Shown in pieces: positions 17,031-26,814 of a DNA stretch of 61,367 nt (position 1 is its first letter; each line of letters starts with the position of its first letter). The stretch is from Methylobacillus sp. GTDB lineage: Bacteria; Pseudomonadota; Gammaproteobacteria; Burkholderiales; Burkholderiaceae_C. The stretch is from assembly GCA_018607835.1 (NCBI GenBank), contig JABBAS010000031.1, positions 169,100 to 230,466 of the forward strand, given 5' to 3'. The position numbers and the translations under genes are program-made. The notes below the pieces were generated by a model that did no database searches, had not been told where the DNA came from, and saw only the letters and a program-made list of their open reading frames with translations.

Positions 17031-17177
17031 CTAGCTGATGAAAGCTTAGCTAGAAAAGGCCCTGTATCCCTGAAGGGCTTATCCAGCTTTGTTTTTGCCT
17101 ACAATGAATATCCAGTTCATTGCAGTTGCCGCACATGATTGGTTTAGGGCGCGTCTCCTTTTGACGCGCCCTTTTTT
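17031..17177 (+). ncRNA. Candidate small structured RNA ending at a strong terminator
   Basis: Between the degP terminator and the next terminator there is no protein frame, yet several stems line up: CTAGCT/AGCTAG (17031-17053), AAAGCT (17041-17046) with AGCTTT (17085-17090) enclosing GCCCT/AGGGC (17059-17078), and CAATGAA/TTCATTG (17102-17122). The GC-rich terminator follows at 17147-17177. A terminator with no gene before it suggests an independent transcript. I see no convincing promoter, so the 5' end is arbitrary. It does not resemble 6S RNA, tmRNA, RNase P RNA or SRP RNA. Confidence 0.3.
17147..17177 (+). terminator. Strong intrinsic terminator with no obvious gene
   Basis: Perfect stem GGGCGCGTC (17147-17155) / GACGCGCCC (17163-17171), a seven-base loop TCCTTTT, then TTTTTT (17172-17177). 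degP already has its own terminator 340 bases upstream. Confidence 0.92.
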
Positions 17178-17220
17178 ACGCGTTTGTCGGCCTGATGACC
17201 GAGATATTTTTTTCTAAAGC

Positions 17221-17239
17221 CGAACGCGGTAAGCGTTCG
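17221..17239 (+). promoter_or_regulatory. Hairpin in the lepA leader
   Basis: CGAACGC (17221-17227) / GCGTTCG (17233-17239) with loop GGTAA ends 17 bases before the lepA ATG. No good ribosome site is visible between hairpin and start, so the structure may affect lepA translation. The promoter for lepA is not clear; TTGTCG at 17184-17189 lacks a well-spaced partner. Confidence 0.35.
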
Positions 17240-17256
17240 CACAGTCGTTTTAGTTG

Positions 17257-19068
17257 ATGAAAAACATTCGTAATTTCTCCATCATTGCCCACATTGACCA
17301 CGGCAAGTCCACGCTCGCCGATCGACTCATTCAACGTTGCGGTGGTCTGAGTGACCGCGAGATGAGCGCGCAGGTGTTGGACTCCATGGACATTGAAAAA
17401 GAGCGTGGCATCACCATCAAGGCGCAGACTGCGTCACTGAGTTACAAGGCTCAAGATGGACAGACCTACCACCTCAATTTGATTGACACCCCCGGACACG
17501 TCGATTTTTCTTACGAAGTCTCGCGCTCGCTGTCCGCCTGTGAAGGTGCGTTGCTGGTTGTCGATGCCAGTCAGGGGGTTGAAGCGCAAACAGTCGCGAA
17601 TTGCTACACCGCATTGGACCTCGGCGTTGAGGTCTTTCCCGTGCTGAATAAGATGGATTTGCCGCAGGCCGACCCTGACAACGCGCGTATGGAAATCGAA
17701 GAGGTCATTGGCATTGATGCGACCCATGCGATTCCCTGTTCAGCCAAAACGGGCATGGGCATTGATGAAATTTTAGAGCTCGTCGTGCGCTCGGTACCGC
17801 CGCCTAGGGGGAACCCAGATGGCCCTGTTCGCGCCATGATTGTGGACAGCTGGTACGACGCGTATGTTGGCGTTGTCATGCTGGTGCGTGTCGTTGACGG
17901 CGAGATTAAACGCGGTGAGCGCATCAAGCTGATGGCGACGGATACAACCTATAACGCCGACAAACTGGGTGTGTTCGCACCCGCTGCGGTGGCGAAACAG
18001 TCGTTGTCCGCTGGCGAGGTGGGCTTCATCATCGCGGGCATCAAGGAGCTCACGTCAGCGAAGGTCGGTGACACCGTCACGGTCGTTCGTACGGGCACCG
18101 GTCAGGCTCAATTCACTGCCGAAAAACCGCTACCCGGTTTCAAAGAGGTGCAACCTCAAGTCTTCGCGGGTTTGTTCCCGACCGAGTCCAGCCAGTACGA
18201 TGCGCTGCGCGATGCATTGGAAAAGCTGCAATTGAACGACGCGGCCTTGCGTTATGAACCCGAAGTGTCGCAGGCCTTGGGCTTTGGCTTTCGTTGTGGA
18301 TTCTTGGGCTTGCTGCATATGGAAATTGTGCAAGAGCGCTTGGAGCGTGAGTTTGACCAAGATCTAATTACCACGGCACCCAGTGTGGTGTACGAGGTAG
18401 AGACGGGAGACGGTCAGGTTATCTTGGTTGAGAACCCCTCTAAGATGCCGGAGGTTGCGCGGATTCAAGAAATCCGCGAGCCCATTGTCACGGTTCATCT
18501 CTACATGCCGCAAGATTATGTGGGCGCTGTGATGACCTTGGCGAACCAGAAGCGCGGTGTGCAAATGAATATGCAGTACCACGGCAAGCAGGTCATGCTC
18601 ACCTATGAGCTTCCCTTGGGCGAGATTGTTCTTGATTTCTTTGATCGACTAAAGTCCGTCAGTCGTGGCTACGCGTCCATGGATTACGAGTTCAAGGAGA
18701 ACCGCGCGGCGGATGTGGTGAAAGTGGACATTTTGCTTAACGGCGAACGCGTGGACGCGCTGGCGATCATCGTTCACCGCAGCCAAGCGCAACACCGTGG
18801 TCGTGGTGTGGTTTCCAAAATGCGCGAGGTTATTTCGCGACAAATGTTTGATGTCGCGATTCAAGCGGCGATCGGCGGAAATATTTTGGCTCGCGAAACG
18901 GTTAAAGCGTTGCGTAAGAACGTGCTGGCAAAATGCTACGGTGGGGATGTAAGCCGCAAACGCAAATTGCTTGAAAAGCAAAAAGCAGGTAAGAAGCGCA
19001 TGAAGCAGATTGGTTCTGTTGAAGTGCCGCAAGAGGCCTTCCTCGCTATTCTTCAAGTGGAAGATTGA
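17257..19068 (+). CDS. lepA: Elongation factor 4 (LepA)
   Basis: Ribosome-bound translational GTPase. The G1 motif AHIDHGKST is at about residues 11-19, followed by the switch-[10 protein letters not shown] and NKMDLP. The LepA-specific C-terminal domain ([34 protein letters not shown]) is complete. ATG 17257 gives [16 protein letters not shown], matching the usual start; a TTG one codon earlier is less likely. Length is 603 residues. Its stop (TGA) is directly followed by the lepB ATG. Confidence 0.97.
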   Translation: MKNIRNFSIIAHIDHGKSTLADRLIQRCGGLSDREMSAQVLDSMDIEKERGITIKAQTASLSYKAQDGQTYHLNLIDTPGHVDFSYEVSRSLSACEGALLVVDASQGVEAQTVANCYTALDLGVEVFPVLNKMDLPQADPDNARMEIEEVIGIDATHAIPCSAKTGMGIDEILELVVRSVPPPRGNPDGPVRAMIVDSWYDAYVGVVMLVRVVDGEIKRGERIKLMATDTTYNADKLGVFAPAAVAKQSLSAGEVGFIIAGIKELTSAKVGDTVTVVRTGTGQAQFTAEKPLPGFKEVQPQVFAGLFPTESSQYDALRDALEKLQLNDAALRYEPEVSQALGFGFRCGFLGLLHMEIVQERLEREFDQDLITTAPSVVYEVETGDGQVILVENPSKMPEVARIQEIREPIVTVHLYMPQDYVGAVMTLANQKRGVQMNMQYHGKQVMLTYELPLGEIVLDFFDRLKSVSRGYASMDYEFKENRAADVVKVDILLNGERVDALAIIVHRSQAQHRGRGVVSKMREVISRQMFDVAIQAAIGGNILARETVKALRKNVLAKCYGGDVSRKRKLLEKQKAGKKRMKQIGSVEVPQEAFLAILQVED

Positions 19069-20076
19069 ATGACAACCGATATACAAGAGAGTAAGCACAC
19101 GGGCGTGATGGTGGTCACGGGACTATTGCTAGGCGCCTTTGTTGCCTACATGGTCGCGTGGTACTTGGGTGTGTTTCAGGGCAATTTTTCCCTGGTTTTA
19201 TTTGTGCTGACGTTGGTGACCGGTGCCTACTGGGCGGCTGAGCAGGTGTGGTTTAAGCCGCAGCGCATACGGGCTGCACAGCGGTTGCAGGATAGCTTGG
19301 GTCAGCGTCGTGACGCCTTGGCCAATCAAGGCATTCATCAGGTCGATACCGACTGGGAGCGCTCCGATGTGACGCAGACCTTGTTGCGACAGCCATGGTG
19401 GCTGGACTGGACCGCAGGCTTATTTCCTGTGTTGCTCGCGGTGTTTATATTGCGATCGTTTTTATTTGAGCCGTTCAAGATTCCGTCAGGCTCCATGGTT
19501 CCGACCTTGCGCATTGGTGATTTGATTTTGGTTAACAAGTTTGAATACGGCATACGCCTGCCAGTACTCAACACCAAAATCATTGAACTCGGCTCGCCCA
19601 AGCGTGGTGATGTCATGGTGTTTCGGTACCCGCCCCAGCCCTCGCTTGACTACATCAAACGGGTCGTGGGTTTACCCGGCGACCGTATTGCCTACGTCAA
19701 CAAGCAGCTGAGCGTGAATGGTCAGTTAGTTGCGCAAACAGAACTGCCGGACTTTTTTGACAGTGACACCATGCGTTACAGCCAACAGTTCGAAACGAAG
19801 CTGGGCGAAAAGAGCTTTCGATTTTTGAACAATGCCTCGAGCCCAGCGTTTGTGCCAGGCGCGTCCGACTTTGCTGGCAAAGAGAACTGCGTCTACACCA
19901 TGGAAGGTGTGACATGCACCGTACCTGCGGGGCACTACTTCATGATGGGCGATAACCGCGACAACTCGCTTGATTCTCGTTTCTGGGGCTTTGTTCCTGA
20001 TGAGAATATTGTGGGGCGTGCGTTCTTTGTGTGGATGAACTTCTCCGATATAGGACGCATTGGTGGCTTTGAGTAA
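19069..20076 (+). CDS. lepB: Signal peptidase I
   Basis: Removes signal peptides from exported proteins at the inner membrane. Three hydrophobic segments are visible (about 13-36, 40-58 and 117-133). The catalytic Ser142 is in IPSGSMVPT, Lys197 in YIKRVVGLPGD, and the C-terminal box MGDNRDNSLDSR is intact. The extra N-terminal helix is typical of betaproteobacterial LepB. 335 residues. It starts immediately after lepA and overlaps rnc by about 14 bases. Confidence 0.95.
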   Translation: MTTDIQESKHTGVMVVTGLLLGAFVAYMVAWYLGVFQGNFSLVLFVLTLVTGAYWAAEQVWFKPQRIRAAQRLQDSLGQRRDALANQGIHQVDTDWERSDVTQTLLRQPWWLDWTAGLFPVLLAVFILRSFLFEPFKIPSGSMVPTLRIGDLILVNKFEYGIRLPVLNTKIIELGSPKRGDVMVFRYPPQPSLDYIKRVVGLPGDRIAYVNKQLSVNGQLVAQTELPDFFDSDTMRYSQQFETKLGEKSFRFLNNASSPAFVPGASDFAGKENCVYTMEGVTCTVPAGHYFMMGDNRDNSLDSRFWGFVPDENIVGRAFFVWMNFSDIGRIGGFE

Positions 20077-20842
20077 ACCGACGACTCCCACCAAAAGCGG
20101 GCCTGACGCATTGGTCGCTCTGTGTGGGCGGCTAGGCCACCATTTTGAGCAACCGTCATTGCTTCAGCAGGCGCTGACCCATCGCAGTTTTAGTGCGACT
20201 CATTACGAGCGTCTGGAATTCTTAGGGGACTCGGTGCTTAATTTGGCGGTGTCCGCGTTGCTGTATGAACAGCTCCGCGATTTGCCGGAAGGTGACTTGT
20301 CTCGCGTACGCGCAAATTTGGTGCGTCAAGATACCTTAGCGGGCCTCGCCGCCGATCTCCAGGTTGCTCCCTGCCTGCGTTTGGGTGAAGGTGAGCAGCG
20401 CAGTGGGGGCCGTGATCGACCTTCCATACTGGCAGATGTCGTGGAGGCCCTGATTGGCGCTGTCTACCTAGACGCCGGGTTTGTGAAGGCTGAAGCCGTC
20501 GTGCGCCAGTTGCTCAAGGCCATTCCGTTGGGTGAGGGAAAGGCCGCGATGCGCAAAGATGCAAAGACCGCGCTCCAAGAATGGCTGCAAGGGCGCAAAA
20601 TGGCATTACCGCAGTACACGGTCGAGCGGACCTTGGGTGAGGCGCACCAACAGACTTTTGAGGTGGCGTGTTTTGTCGAGGCGTTGCAGGCGCGTAGTGT
20701 CGGTTCGGGTACGTCCCGGCGCACGGCAGAGCAAGCAGCGGCCGAGGTGTTGTTGGCGCGCCTGTTAGCGCAAGACCCTGCAGACACAAAAAAGCGCGCT
20801 GCGCCTACTAAAACGACCATTGAAAGTCCCCCTTATGAATAA
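20063..20842 (+). CDS. rnc: Ribonuclease III
   Basis: Cleaves double-stranded RNA in rRNA and mRNA processing. The RNase III signature ERLEFLGDS is at about 49-57, and the second acidic site [13 protein letters not shown] further on. The dsRNA-binding domain spans about 165-235. A C-terminal Lys/Thr-rich tail extends the protein to about 259 residues. The start is uncertain: GTG 20063 or TTG 20069, both inside lepB; no ATG is available. The era start lies inside its end. Confidence 0.94.
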   Translation: MALSKPTTPTKSGPDALVALCGRLGHHFEQPSLLQQALTHRSFSATHYERLEFLGDSVLNLAVSALLYEQLRDLPEGDLSRVRANLVRQDTLAGLAADLQVAPCLRLGEGEQRSGGRDRPSILADVVEALIGAVYLDAGFVKAEAVVRQLLKAIPLGEGKAAMRKDAKTALQEWLQGRKMALPQYTVERTLGEAHQQTFEVACFVEALQARSVGSGTSRRTAEQAAAEVLLARLLAQDPADTKKRAAPTKTTIESPPYE

Positions 20843-21881
20843 GCCTGCCGCACCCAAAAAGCGTCCAAAAGCGGCGCGCTCACCGGCTGATCCCGTGGTG
20901 GTCGAGGGGGTCAACCCTGACCTTGAGGCGATGTTAAGTCAGCTGGGGGGGCCCAGAGCGGCTCATCAAGAGGTCGCCGCATTGGCGCCTACGGTTGAGT
21001 TGCCACCTCGCTGTGGCACCATCGCGATTGTGGGGCGACCCAACGTCGGCAAGTCCACATTGCTGAACGCTCTGATTGGGCAAAAGGTGAGTATTACCTC
21101 GCGCAAGGCGCAGACGACTCGTCACCGTATTACGGGCATTCGAACGGTGGCGGCCACGCAATTTGTGTTCGTTGACACCCCTGGCTTTCAGACACGCCAC
21201 GCGAACGCGCTAAACCGGTCTTTGAACCGAACGGTTTTGGGTGCTGTCAGTGATGTTGATCTGATCATTTTCATGGTGGAGGCCAATCGCTTTGGCCCAG
21301 ACGATGCGAAAGTGCTCGCGCAATTGCCCACGGATATTCCGGCCATCTTGTTGGCCAATAAACTGGACTTGATCCACCGCCGCGGTGATATCGCCCCTTG
21401 GTTGGCCAGCATGCAAGAGCGCCACCCCTTTGCAGAGTACGTTCCCATGTCGGCTAAAACGGCGCGCGACGTTACCCGGATGTTCTCGATTTGCGAGAAA
21501 TACTTGCCCGAGCAGCCGTGGATATATGCCGGTGACGAAATGACAGATAAGAGTGAGCGCTTTCTCGCCGCTGAGATTATTCGTGAAAAGATTTTTCGCC
21601 TCACTGGGGATGAACTCCCCTATACCTCCACAGTCGTTATCGACAAGTTTGAAGAAGATGGCAACTTGCGCCGCATCGCCGCCACAATCGTGGTCGAGCG
21701 TGACGGGCACAAGGGCATGGTGATCGGTGAGGGGGGTGAGAAACTCAAGCGTATTGGTACGGAGGCACGTCATGAACTGGAGCACCTGATAAATGGCAAG
21801 GTGTTTTTGGAATTGTGGGTGAAGGTCAAGTCCGGTTGGGCGGACAGCGAGGCGCGGGTGCGCTCGTTTGGTTACGAATAA
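20835..21881 (+). CDS. era: GTPase Era
   Basis: GTPase for 30S maturation that binds the 3' end of 16S rRNA. P-loop GRPNVGKS is at about 67-74, VDTPGF at 113-118, NKLD at 175-178, and a KH domain ([19 protein letters not shown]) at about 270-340. ATG 20835 overlaps rnc by eight bases. It carries a Pro/Ala/Lys-rich N-terminal extension of about 55 residues beyond E. coli Era, giving 348 residues. Confidence 0.96.
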   Translation: MNKPAAPKKRPKAARSPADPVVVEGVNPDLEAMLSQLGGPRAAHQEVAALAPTVELPPRCGTIAIVGRPNVGKSTLLNALIGQKVSITSRKAQTTRHRITGIRTVAATQFVFVDTPGFQTRHANALNRSLNRTVLGAVSDVDLIIFMVEANRFGPDDAKVLAQLPTDIPAILLANKLDLIHRRGDIAPWLASMQERHPFAEYVPMSAKTARDVTRMFSICEKYLPEQPWIYAGDEMTDKSERFLAAEIIREKIFRLTGDELPYTSTVVIDKFEEDGNLRRIAATIVVERDGHKGMVIGEGGEKLKRIGTEARHELEHLINGKVFLELWVKVKSGWADSEARVRSFGYE

Positions 21882-21894
21882 GCACTGAATCCGG

Positions 21895-22683
21895 ATGGCG
21901 ATTACACGTGTTCAGGACCAGCCTGCGTATGTGCTCCATCGGTATGACTGGAGTGAGAGTAGCCTCATCCTAGATGTGTGGACACCCGAGCATGGCCGCT
22001 TAGCGCTGGTCGCGAAGGGTGCAAAGAAGCCGGCCTCGCAGTTCCGTCCTATTTTGCTGCCGCTGCAACCGCTATGGTTGAGTTGGCGCGGTGATGGTGA
22101 GGTCCGTACCTTGCGTGCAGCGCAGTGGCAGGGCGGCTGTGTGATGCCCACCGGAGAAGCGTTGCTAACCGGTTTGTATTTGAATGAGTTGGTTATGCGA
22201 CTTGTTGCGCGTGATGACCCCTATCCGGCGCTATTTGAGATCTACGATCAGGCGGTTCGTGACCTGTCAACGCGACAACGCAAGTTGGCTAGCGTCGCGC
22301 GGGCCTTCGAGTTATTTTTCTTGCGTGCGCTCGGTGTATTACCCTCGCTGTCGCACGAAAGCTCGGCATTAACCCCGTTAGACCCTAAACAAACGTATCG
22401 CCTACGTGCCCAAGTGGGTTTGATGCATGCGCCTGAGGCCGCGGAGGGCGCCATACGTGGGGAGCAGTGGCTGCATCTTGACCAAGCGATGCACAGCGCC
22501 CAAGCGTGGGAAAAGACCGTGGAGGCGAGCCAAGACCTGTCGTTGGTGTTGCGTTTGCAATTGCGAGGCTTGTTGCAGGAGCACAGTGGTGTGCACACGT
22601 TTAAGACACGTCAAATGTGGCTAGATGTCAACGCCATGGGGTCGCAAACTGGTGGCCACGCTGTCGCGCCCACGGCTCTGTAA
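21895..22683 (+). CDS. recO: DNA repair protein RecO
   Basis: RecFOR-pathway protein that helps load RecA on SSB-coated DNA. The N-terminal OB fold is recognisable from AYVLHRYDWSESSLILDVWT and VAKGAKKP. It is followed by the helical domain (LYLNELVMRLVARDDPYPALFEIYD). Length 262 residues fits. A zinc-finger CxxC, present in some RecO proteins, is absent. It follows era by 13 bases in the conserved rnc-era-recO-pdxJ-acpS order. Confidence 0.92.
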   Translation: MAITRVQDQPAYVLHRYDWSESSLILDVWTPEHGRLALVAKGAKKPASQFRPILLPLQPLWLSWRGDGEVRTLRAAQWQGGCVMPTGEALLTGLYLNELVMRLVARDDPYPALFEIYDQAVRDLSTRQRKLASVARAFELFFLRALGVLPSLSHESSALTPLDPKQTYRLRAQVGLMHAPEAAEGAIRGEQWLHLDQAMHSAQAWEKTVEASQDLSLVLRLQLRGLLQEHSGVHTFKTRQMWLDVNAMGSQTGGHAVAPTAL

Positions 22684-22745
22684 GCGTTGCCTTAAACAGC
22701 GACAATAGGGATCAGTACAACCTTTCTAAAGAACGTGATTGTGTC

Positions 22746-23531
22746 ATGCAGGACATGAAGACCAAATCCATTGCTACCGCTACCGCCACCGCCCTGTCCG
22801 TTAATGTCAACAAGGTGGCGTTGATTCGCAATACTCGCCACTTGGGTCTCCCGTCGGTCACGACGGCAGCCAAACGCTGTCTTGACGCCGGCGCGCAGGG
22901 TATCACGGTGCATCCCCGTCCGGATGAGCGCCATATTCGGTCGCAAGACGTGCAAGACCTTGCCGAACTTCTGCGCCAATATCCAAACGCGGAGTACAAC
23001 ATTGAAGGCAATCCGCATCACAACTTGATGGCCTTTGTTGAGACGACTCGGCCACACCAATGCACCTTGGTACCCGACAGTACCGAGCAGTTCACCTCAG
23101 ACCATGGTTGGTCGTTTCCCGCAGACACCGAGGCCTTGAAGCCCGTCGTGGCGCAGCTGCGCGCATGGGGCGTTCGCGTAAGCTTGTTTATGGACCCTGA
23201 CCCCACGGCGATGGCGGCGGTTGCCGCGATAGGCGCTCACCGGGTGGAGTTGTATACCGAGTCCTATGCGCGTGCGTATGGCACGGCCGACCAAGACCGC
23301 GTGACTGCGTTGTATGCACAAGCGGCGCAGGCCGCGCATCAGGCCGGTTTAGGCGTTAATGCGGGGCATGACCTGAGTTTGCACAACTTGGCGCATTTCG
23401 TGGCGCACGTGCCGGGTATTGCGGAGGTGTCGATCGGTCATGCGTTGATCTCAGATGCGCTGGAGATGGGGTATAGCGCCGCGGTGGTGGCCTACCTTGA
23501 TGCCTTGGGTGCGGAGAGGGTGTCGCCATGA
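22746..23531 (+). CDS. pdxJ: Pyridoxine 5'-phosphate synthase
   Basis: Joins 1-deoxyxylulose 5-phosphate and 3-amino-2-oxopropyl phosphate to make PNP in vitamin B6 synthesis. The motifs [28 protein letters not shown] and [11 protein letters not shown] are typical. The frame is open into recO, but ATG 22746 (or 22755) gives the expected start, with an extension of about 15 Thr/Ala-rich residues. pdxH, the oxidase acting on the product, is also in this window at 60457-61101. Its stop overlaps the acpS ATG (ATGA). Confidence 0.95.
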   Translation: MQDMKTKSIATATATALSVNVNKVALIRNTRHLGLPSVTTAAKRCLDAGAQGITVHPRPDERHIRSQDVQDLAELLRQYPNAEYNIEGNPHHNLMAFVETTRPHQCTLVPDSTEQFTSDHGWSFPADTEALKPVVAQLRAWGVRVSLFMDPDPTAMAAVAAIGAHRVELYTESYARAYGTADQDRVTALYAQAAQAAHQAGLGVNAGHDLSLHNLAHFVAHVPGIAEVSIGHALISDALEMGYSAAVVAYLDALGAERVSP

Positions 23532-23920
23532 TTGTGGGCGTCGGCGTAGACATTTGTGAGGTGGTGCGCATAGAACGTGCGCTCACCCGTCACGGTGCAC
23601 GCTTTGCCGAGAAGGTGTTGGGGCCCCGTGAATTGGCGGTCTGGCGCGCACGCTCCGCGCGGTATGCGGACCGCGGCGTGCGCTTCGTTGCCACGCGCTT
23701 CTCAGCGAAAGAAGCTTTTAGCAAAGCGATTTCCTTGGGCTTGCGTATGCCGATGACGTGGCGATCTTGTGAAATTTTGAACGCGCCCAGCGGTGCGCCT
23801 TACATTGCACTACGGGGCGACTTGTCGACGTGGTTTGAGGGTAAGGGGTGGCGCGCGCATGTGTCCGTAAGCGACGAATCGGCCTATGCGATCAGTCATG
23901 TCATTGTAGAAACCTCTTAA
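23528..23920 (+). CDS. acpS: Holo-ACP synthase
   Basis: Transfers phosphopantetheine from CoA to the Ser of acyl carrier protein. Metal ligands are Asp8 in [10 protein letters not shown] and Glu62 in [10 protein letters not shown]. Length (130 residues) is normal. It is coupled to pdxJ by a four-base overlap and followed by nagZ after 13 bases. Confidence 0.95.
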   Translation: MIVGVGVDICEVVRIERALTRHGARFAEKVLGPRELAVWRARSARYADRGVRFVATRFSAKEAFSKAISLGLRMPMTWRSCEILNAPSGAPYIALRGDLSTWFEGKGWRAHVSVSDESAYAISHVIVETS

Positions 23921-23933
23921 TAAATCACGCGCT

Positions 23934-25025
23934 ATGACTCAACATGCTCCCTTAATTATTGATGTCGCTACGGACCGCTTAACGGCGCAGGATGTGGTGC
24001 GCTTGAGCCACCCTTTAGTCGGAGGGGTAATTTTATTTGGCCGCAATTGGACCGATAGGGAAACGTTGCTGGCGCTGTGTCAATCCATTAAAGCGGTGCG
24101 GTCTGACCTGCTCATTTGTGTCGACCACGAGGGCGGCCGCGTGCAACGCTTCCGTCGTGATGGGTTTACCCACATTCCGGCGATGCGGGCGCTCGGCGAG
24201 CGTTGGTTGTCAGGCAAAGCGGGCGACGCGCATCCCGCAACACATGCCTTGCATGCGATGAACGCGGCGACCGCATGTGGCTACGTCATGGGGGCGGAGC
24301 TGCGGGCCTGTGGCGTTGACTTTACGTTTGCGCCTATTCTTGATTTGGACTACGGTCACAGCGCGGTGATCGGTGACCGTGCATTCAGCCGCGATCCCGG
24401 CGTGACGGCCGCACTAGCCAAATCGGTTATGCAAGGGCTGTTACAGGCGGGTATGGGCAATTGCGGCAAACACTTCCCTGGGCATGGTTTTGTCGCCGCT
24501 GATTCCCATACAGATATCCCCATAGACCGTCGCACCTTGAAGGCCATCTTGTCGGATGATGCGCTGCCTTACGCGTGGCTCAACGGCAGTCTGACCAGTG
24601 TCATGCCCGCGCACGTGGTGTATCCACGGGTGGACAAGCGTCCGGCTGGTTTTTCAAGCCGTTGGCTACAAGACATTTTGCGTGGCCGCTTGGGTTTTCA
24701 AGGGGCAGTTTTCAGCGACGATTTGAGTATGGCGGGTGCCCGCACCATTGAGGGGCTTGAAGTCACACCAACCGCCGCCGCGGTGCTGGCATTGAATGCG
24801 GGTTGCGATCTCGTGCTGTTATGTAACCAGTGCGTGGTTGACGCAGGAGCCCCCATTGATGACTTGCTGTCTGGGCTGACGCAAGCCCTGCTTCAAAACG
24901 AGTGGGCGGACAACGATGCGAGCGAGGATCGTCGACGCAGACTACTACCGGTCGGTGATGCCTTGGGCTGGGATGACTTGATGGTCGATCCCGTTTATAT
25001 GCATGCGATGTCGCTACTTCCTTAG
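23934..25025 (+). CDS. nagZ: Beta-N-acetylhexosaminidase NagZ
   Basis: Cytoplasmic glycoside hydrolase family 3 enzyme that removes GlcNAc from muropeptides during cell-wall recycling. The KHFPGHG motif is at about 179-185 and the catalytic Asp in SDDLSMAG near 262. Length 363 residues is a little over E. coli NagZ. It is the last gene of the lepA-nagZ run and converges on accD with only 13 bases between stops and no clear terminator. Confidence 0.94.
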   Translation: MTQHAPLIIDVATDRLTAQDVVRLSHPLVGGVILFGRNWTDRETLLALCQSIKAVRSDLLICVDHEGGRVQRFRRDGFTHIPAMRALGERWLSGKAGDAHPATHALHAMNAATACGYVMGAELRACGVDFTFAPILDLDYGHSAVIGDRAFSRDPGVTAALAKSVMQGLLQAGMGNCGKHFPGHGFVAADSHTDIPIDRRTLKAILSDDALPYAWLNGSLTSVMPAHVVYPRVDKRPAGFSSRWLQDILRGRLGFQGAVFSDDLSMAGARTIEGLEVTPTAAAVLALNAGCDLVLLCNQCVVDAGAPIDDLLSGLTQALLQNEWADNDASEDRRRRLLPVGDALGWDDLMVDPVYMHAMSLLP

Positions 25026-25038
25026 CCGCAGTCTGCAA

Positions 25039-25911
25039 CTAGCCGACGGCGTCGGCACTTTGGCGTTGCAAGATGGCGATCAGGTTGGCGATTCGTTCGC
25101 GCAACGCGCCGCGCTCGCATATGAAATCGACGGCGCCTTTTTGCTGTAAAAACTCAGCGCGTTGAAAGCCTTCGGGCAAGGTCACACGTACCGTACTCTC
25201 AATGACACGTGGCCCTGCGAAACCGATGAGGGCTTTGGGTTCCGCGATCACCACATCGCCCATAAAGGCAAAGCCGGCACTCACGCCACCCATTGTGGGG
25301 TCGGTCAGCACGCTGATGTAAGGCAGGCGTTTTTTGGCTAAACGCGTGAGCGCCGCATTGGTCTTTGCCATTTGCATTAGCGATAACAGGCCCTCTTGCA
25401 TACGTGCACCGCCGGTCGCGGTGAAGCAAATGAAGGGACATTTGCTTTCTATGGCTTGCTCGACGCCTCGCACAAAGCGCTCGCCAACGACGCTACCCAT
25501 GCTGCCGCCCATAAAGTCAAATTCAAAAGCGGCCACAACAACACTGAGGTTCAAAACGCTGCCGCCCATGACGACCAGTGCGTCGGTCTCACCGGTTGCT
25601 TTGGTCGCTTCTTTTAGACGCTCGGTGTACTTGCGGCTGTCCTTGAATTTCAATGCATCAACGGGTTGCACCTCTTGGCCAATATCGTAGCGTCCTGCGT
25701 TGTCCAGGAAAAAGTCCAGTCGTGCACGCGCGCCCATGCGGTGATGGTGATCACAATGCGGACACACGTTTAAGTGTTTCTCAAGATCTGACTTGTATAA
25801 AACGGCGTCACAGGCTGCGCACTTGGTCCACAGTCCTTCGGGCACACCGCGACGCTTTGCAACCGCTGTTTGTGCGATGCGGGGTGGTAGTAGCTTCTCT
25901 AACCAAGACAT
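25039..25911 (-). CDS. accD: Acetyl-CoA carboxylase carboxyltransferase beta subunit
   Basis: With AccA it transfers carboxyl from biotin to acetyl-CoA. The N-terminal zinc ribbon has Cys31, Cys34, Cys50 and Cys53 (CAACD and CPHCD). The crotonase-like core follows, with GGARMQEG and [12 protein letters not shown]. Length 290 residues is normal. It follows trpA by 81 bases. In many Burkholderiales folC lies downstream of accD; here accD abuts nagZ, so a rearrangement joint is likely. Confidence 0.96.
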   Translation of the reverse strand: MSWLEKLLPPRIAQTAVAKRRGVPEGLWTKCAACDAVLYKSDLEKHLNVCPHCDHHHRMGARARLDFFLDNAGRYDIGQEVQPVDALKFKDSRKYTERLKEATKATGETDALVVMGGSVLNLSVVVAAFEFDFMGGSMGSVVGERFVRGVEQAIESKCPFICFTATGGARMQEGLLSLMQMAKTNAALTRLAKKRLPYISVLTDPTMGGVSAGFAFMGDVVIAEPKALIGFAGPRVIESTVRVTLPEGFQRAEFLQQKGAVDFICERGALRERIANLIAILQRQSADAVG

Positions 25912-25992
25912 GATGATGTGCTTCCGGACAGTATCGCTAAATAGGCGACGGGCTTACAGTTTAAGGCGTTTGGGACTGAGAGCGATAGCTTG

Positions 25993-26814
25993 TTACAGCG
26001 GCGGTAAGGTGTCAAGAGCGTTGCGTATATCTTTCAAAAATGCGCCCACTGCAGGCCCCACTTCTTGTTTGGACGCCTGCTCCGCAATTTGAATAATTTT
26101 GCTGCCAATCACCACGGCGTCTGCACCGATACCCACTCCCTTGGCTGTTTCGGCATCGCGAATCCCAAAACCCACACCAACGGGAATAGCAATGTGTTTA
26201 CGAATACGCGGCAGCATGGCGGCGACCGCGTCGGTATCTAGGTGGCCTGCGCCGGTGACGCCTTTGAGTGACACGTAGTAGACGTATCCGGTCGCCAAGC
26301 GTCCGACCAACGCCATGCGCGCATCCGTAGAGGTGGGTGCGAGCAGGAAAATGAGGTCCATATCTCTGGCGCGTAAATCCGCAGCAAATTCTTCGCACTC
26401 TTCCGGGGGGTAGTCCACCACCAACACGCCGTCAACGCCGGCTGCTTTGGCGTGGTCGACAAACGCTTTTTCACCGTGGACGCCGTCGTAGCGCTCGACG
26501 GGGTTGGCGTAGCCCATTAAGACCACGGGTGTGCGGTTATCTTTTTCCCGAAATTGCTTCACCATGGCCAGAACCTGTGCCATACCGATGCCGTGGCGAA
26601 GCGCCGCTTCGCCTGCCTTTTGAATAACGGGGCCATCTGCCATGGGATCCGAAAAGGGAACGCCTAGCTCAATGATGTCCGCGCCAGCGTCCACCATGTC
26701 ATGCATGAGGCTGGGCGTGATATCGGGGAAGGGGTAGCCCGCAGTGATGTAGGGGATCAGGGCGCGTCGACCCGCCGATGCCAGGGCGCTCATGGTGCTT
26801 TGTATGCGGCTCAT
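25993..26814 (-). CDS. trpA: Tryptophan synthase alpha subunit
   Basis: Splits indole-3-glycerol phosphate and channels indole to TrpB. The catalytic residues fall at the classical positions: Glu49 ([13 protein letters not shown]) and Asp60 (MADGP). The later GVGFGI and [11 protein letters not shown] loops bind phosphate. The start chosen ([10 protein letters not shown]) overlaps the trpB stop by four bases (ATGA) with GGAG eight bases before it, inside the trpB coding region. Length 273 residues. Confidence 0.96.
   Translation of the reverse strand: MSRIQSTMSALASAGRRALIPYITAGYPFPDITPSLMHDMVDAGADIIELGVPFSDPMADGPVIQKAGEAALRHGIGMAQVLAMVKQFREKDNRTPVVLMGYANPVERYDGVHGEKAFVDHAKAAGVDGVLVVDYPPEECEEFAADLRARDMDLIFLLAPTSTDARMALVGRLATGYVYYVSLKGVTGAGHLDTDAVAAMLPRIRKHIAIPVGVGFGIRDAETAKGVGIGADAVVIGSKIIQIAEQASKQEVGPAVGAFLKDIRNALDTLPPL

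Noticed and set aside
16757-17256. Possible missing glutaredoxin or other small protein gene between degP and lepA
   Set aside because: No frame of useful length, no CxxC-type motif and no ribosome site; base composition is unlike the coding regions.
16757-17256. 6S RNA, tmRNA, SRP RNA or RNase P RNA in the gap
   Set aside because: None of their conserved core sequences can be seen, and the spacing of stems does not fit them.
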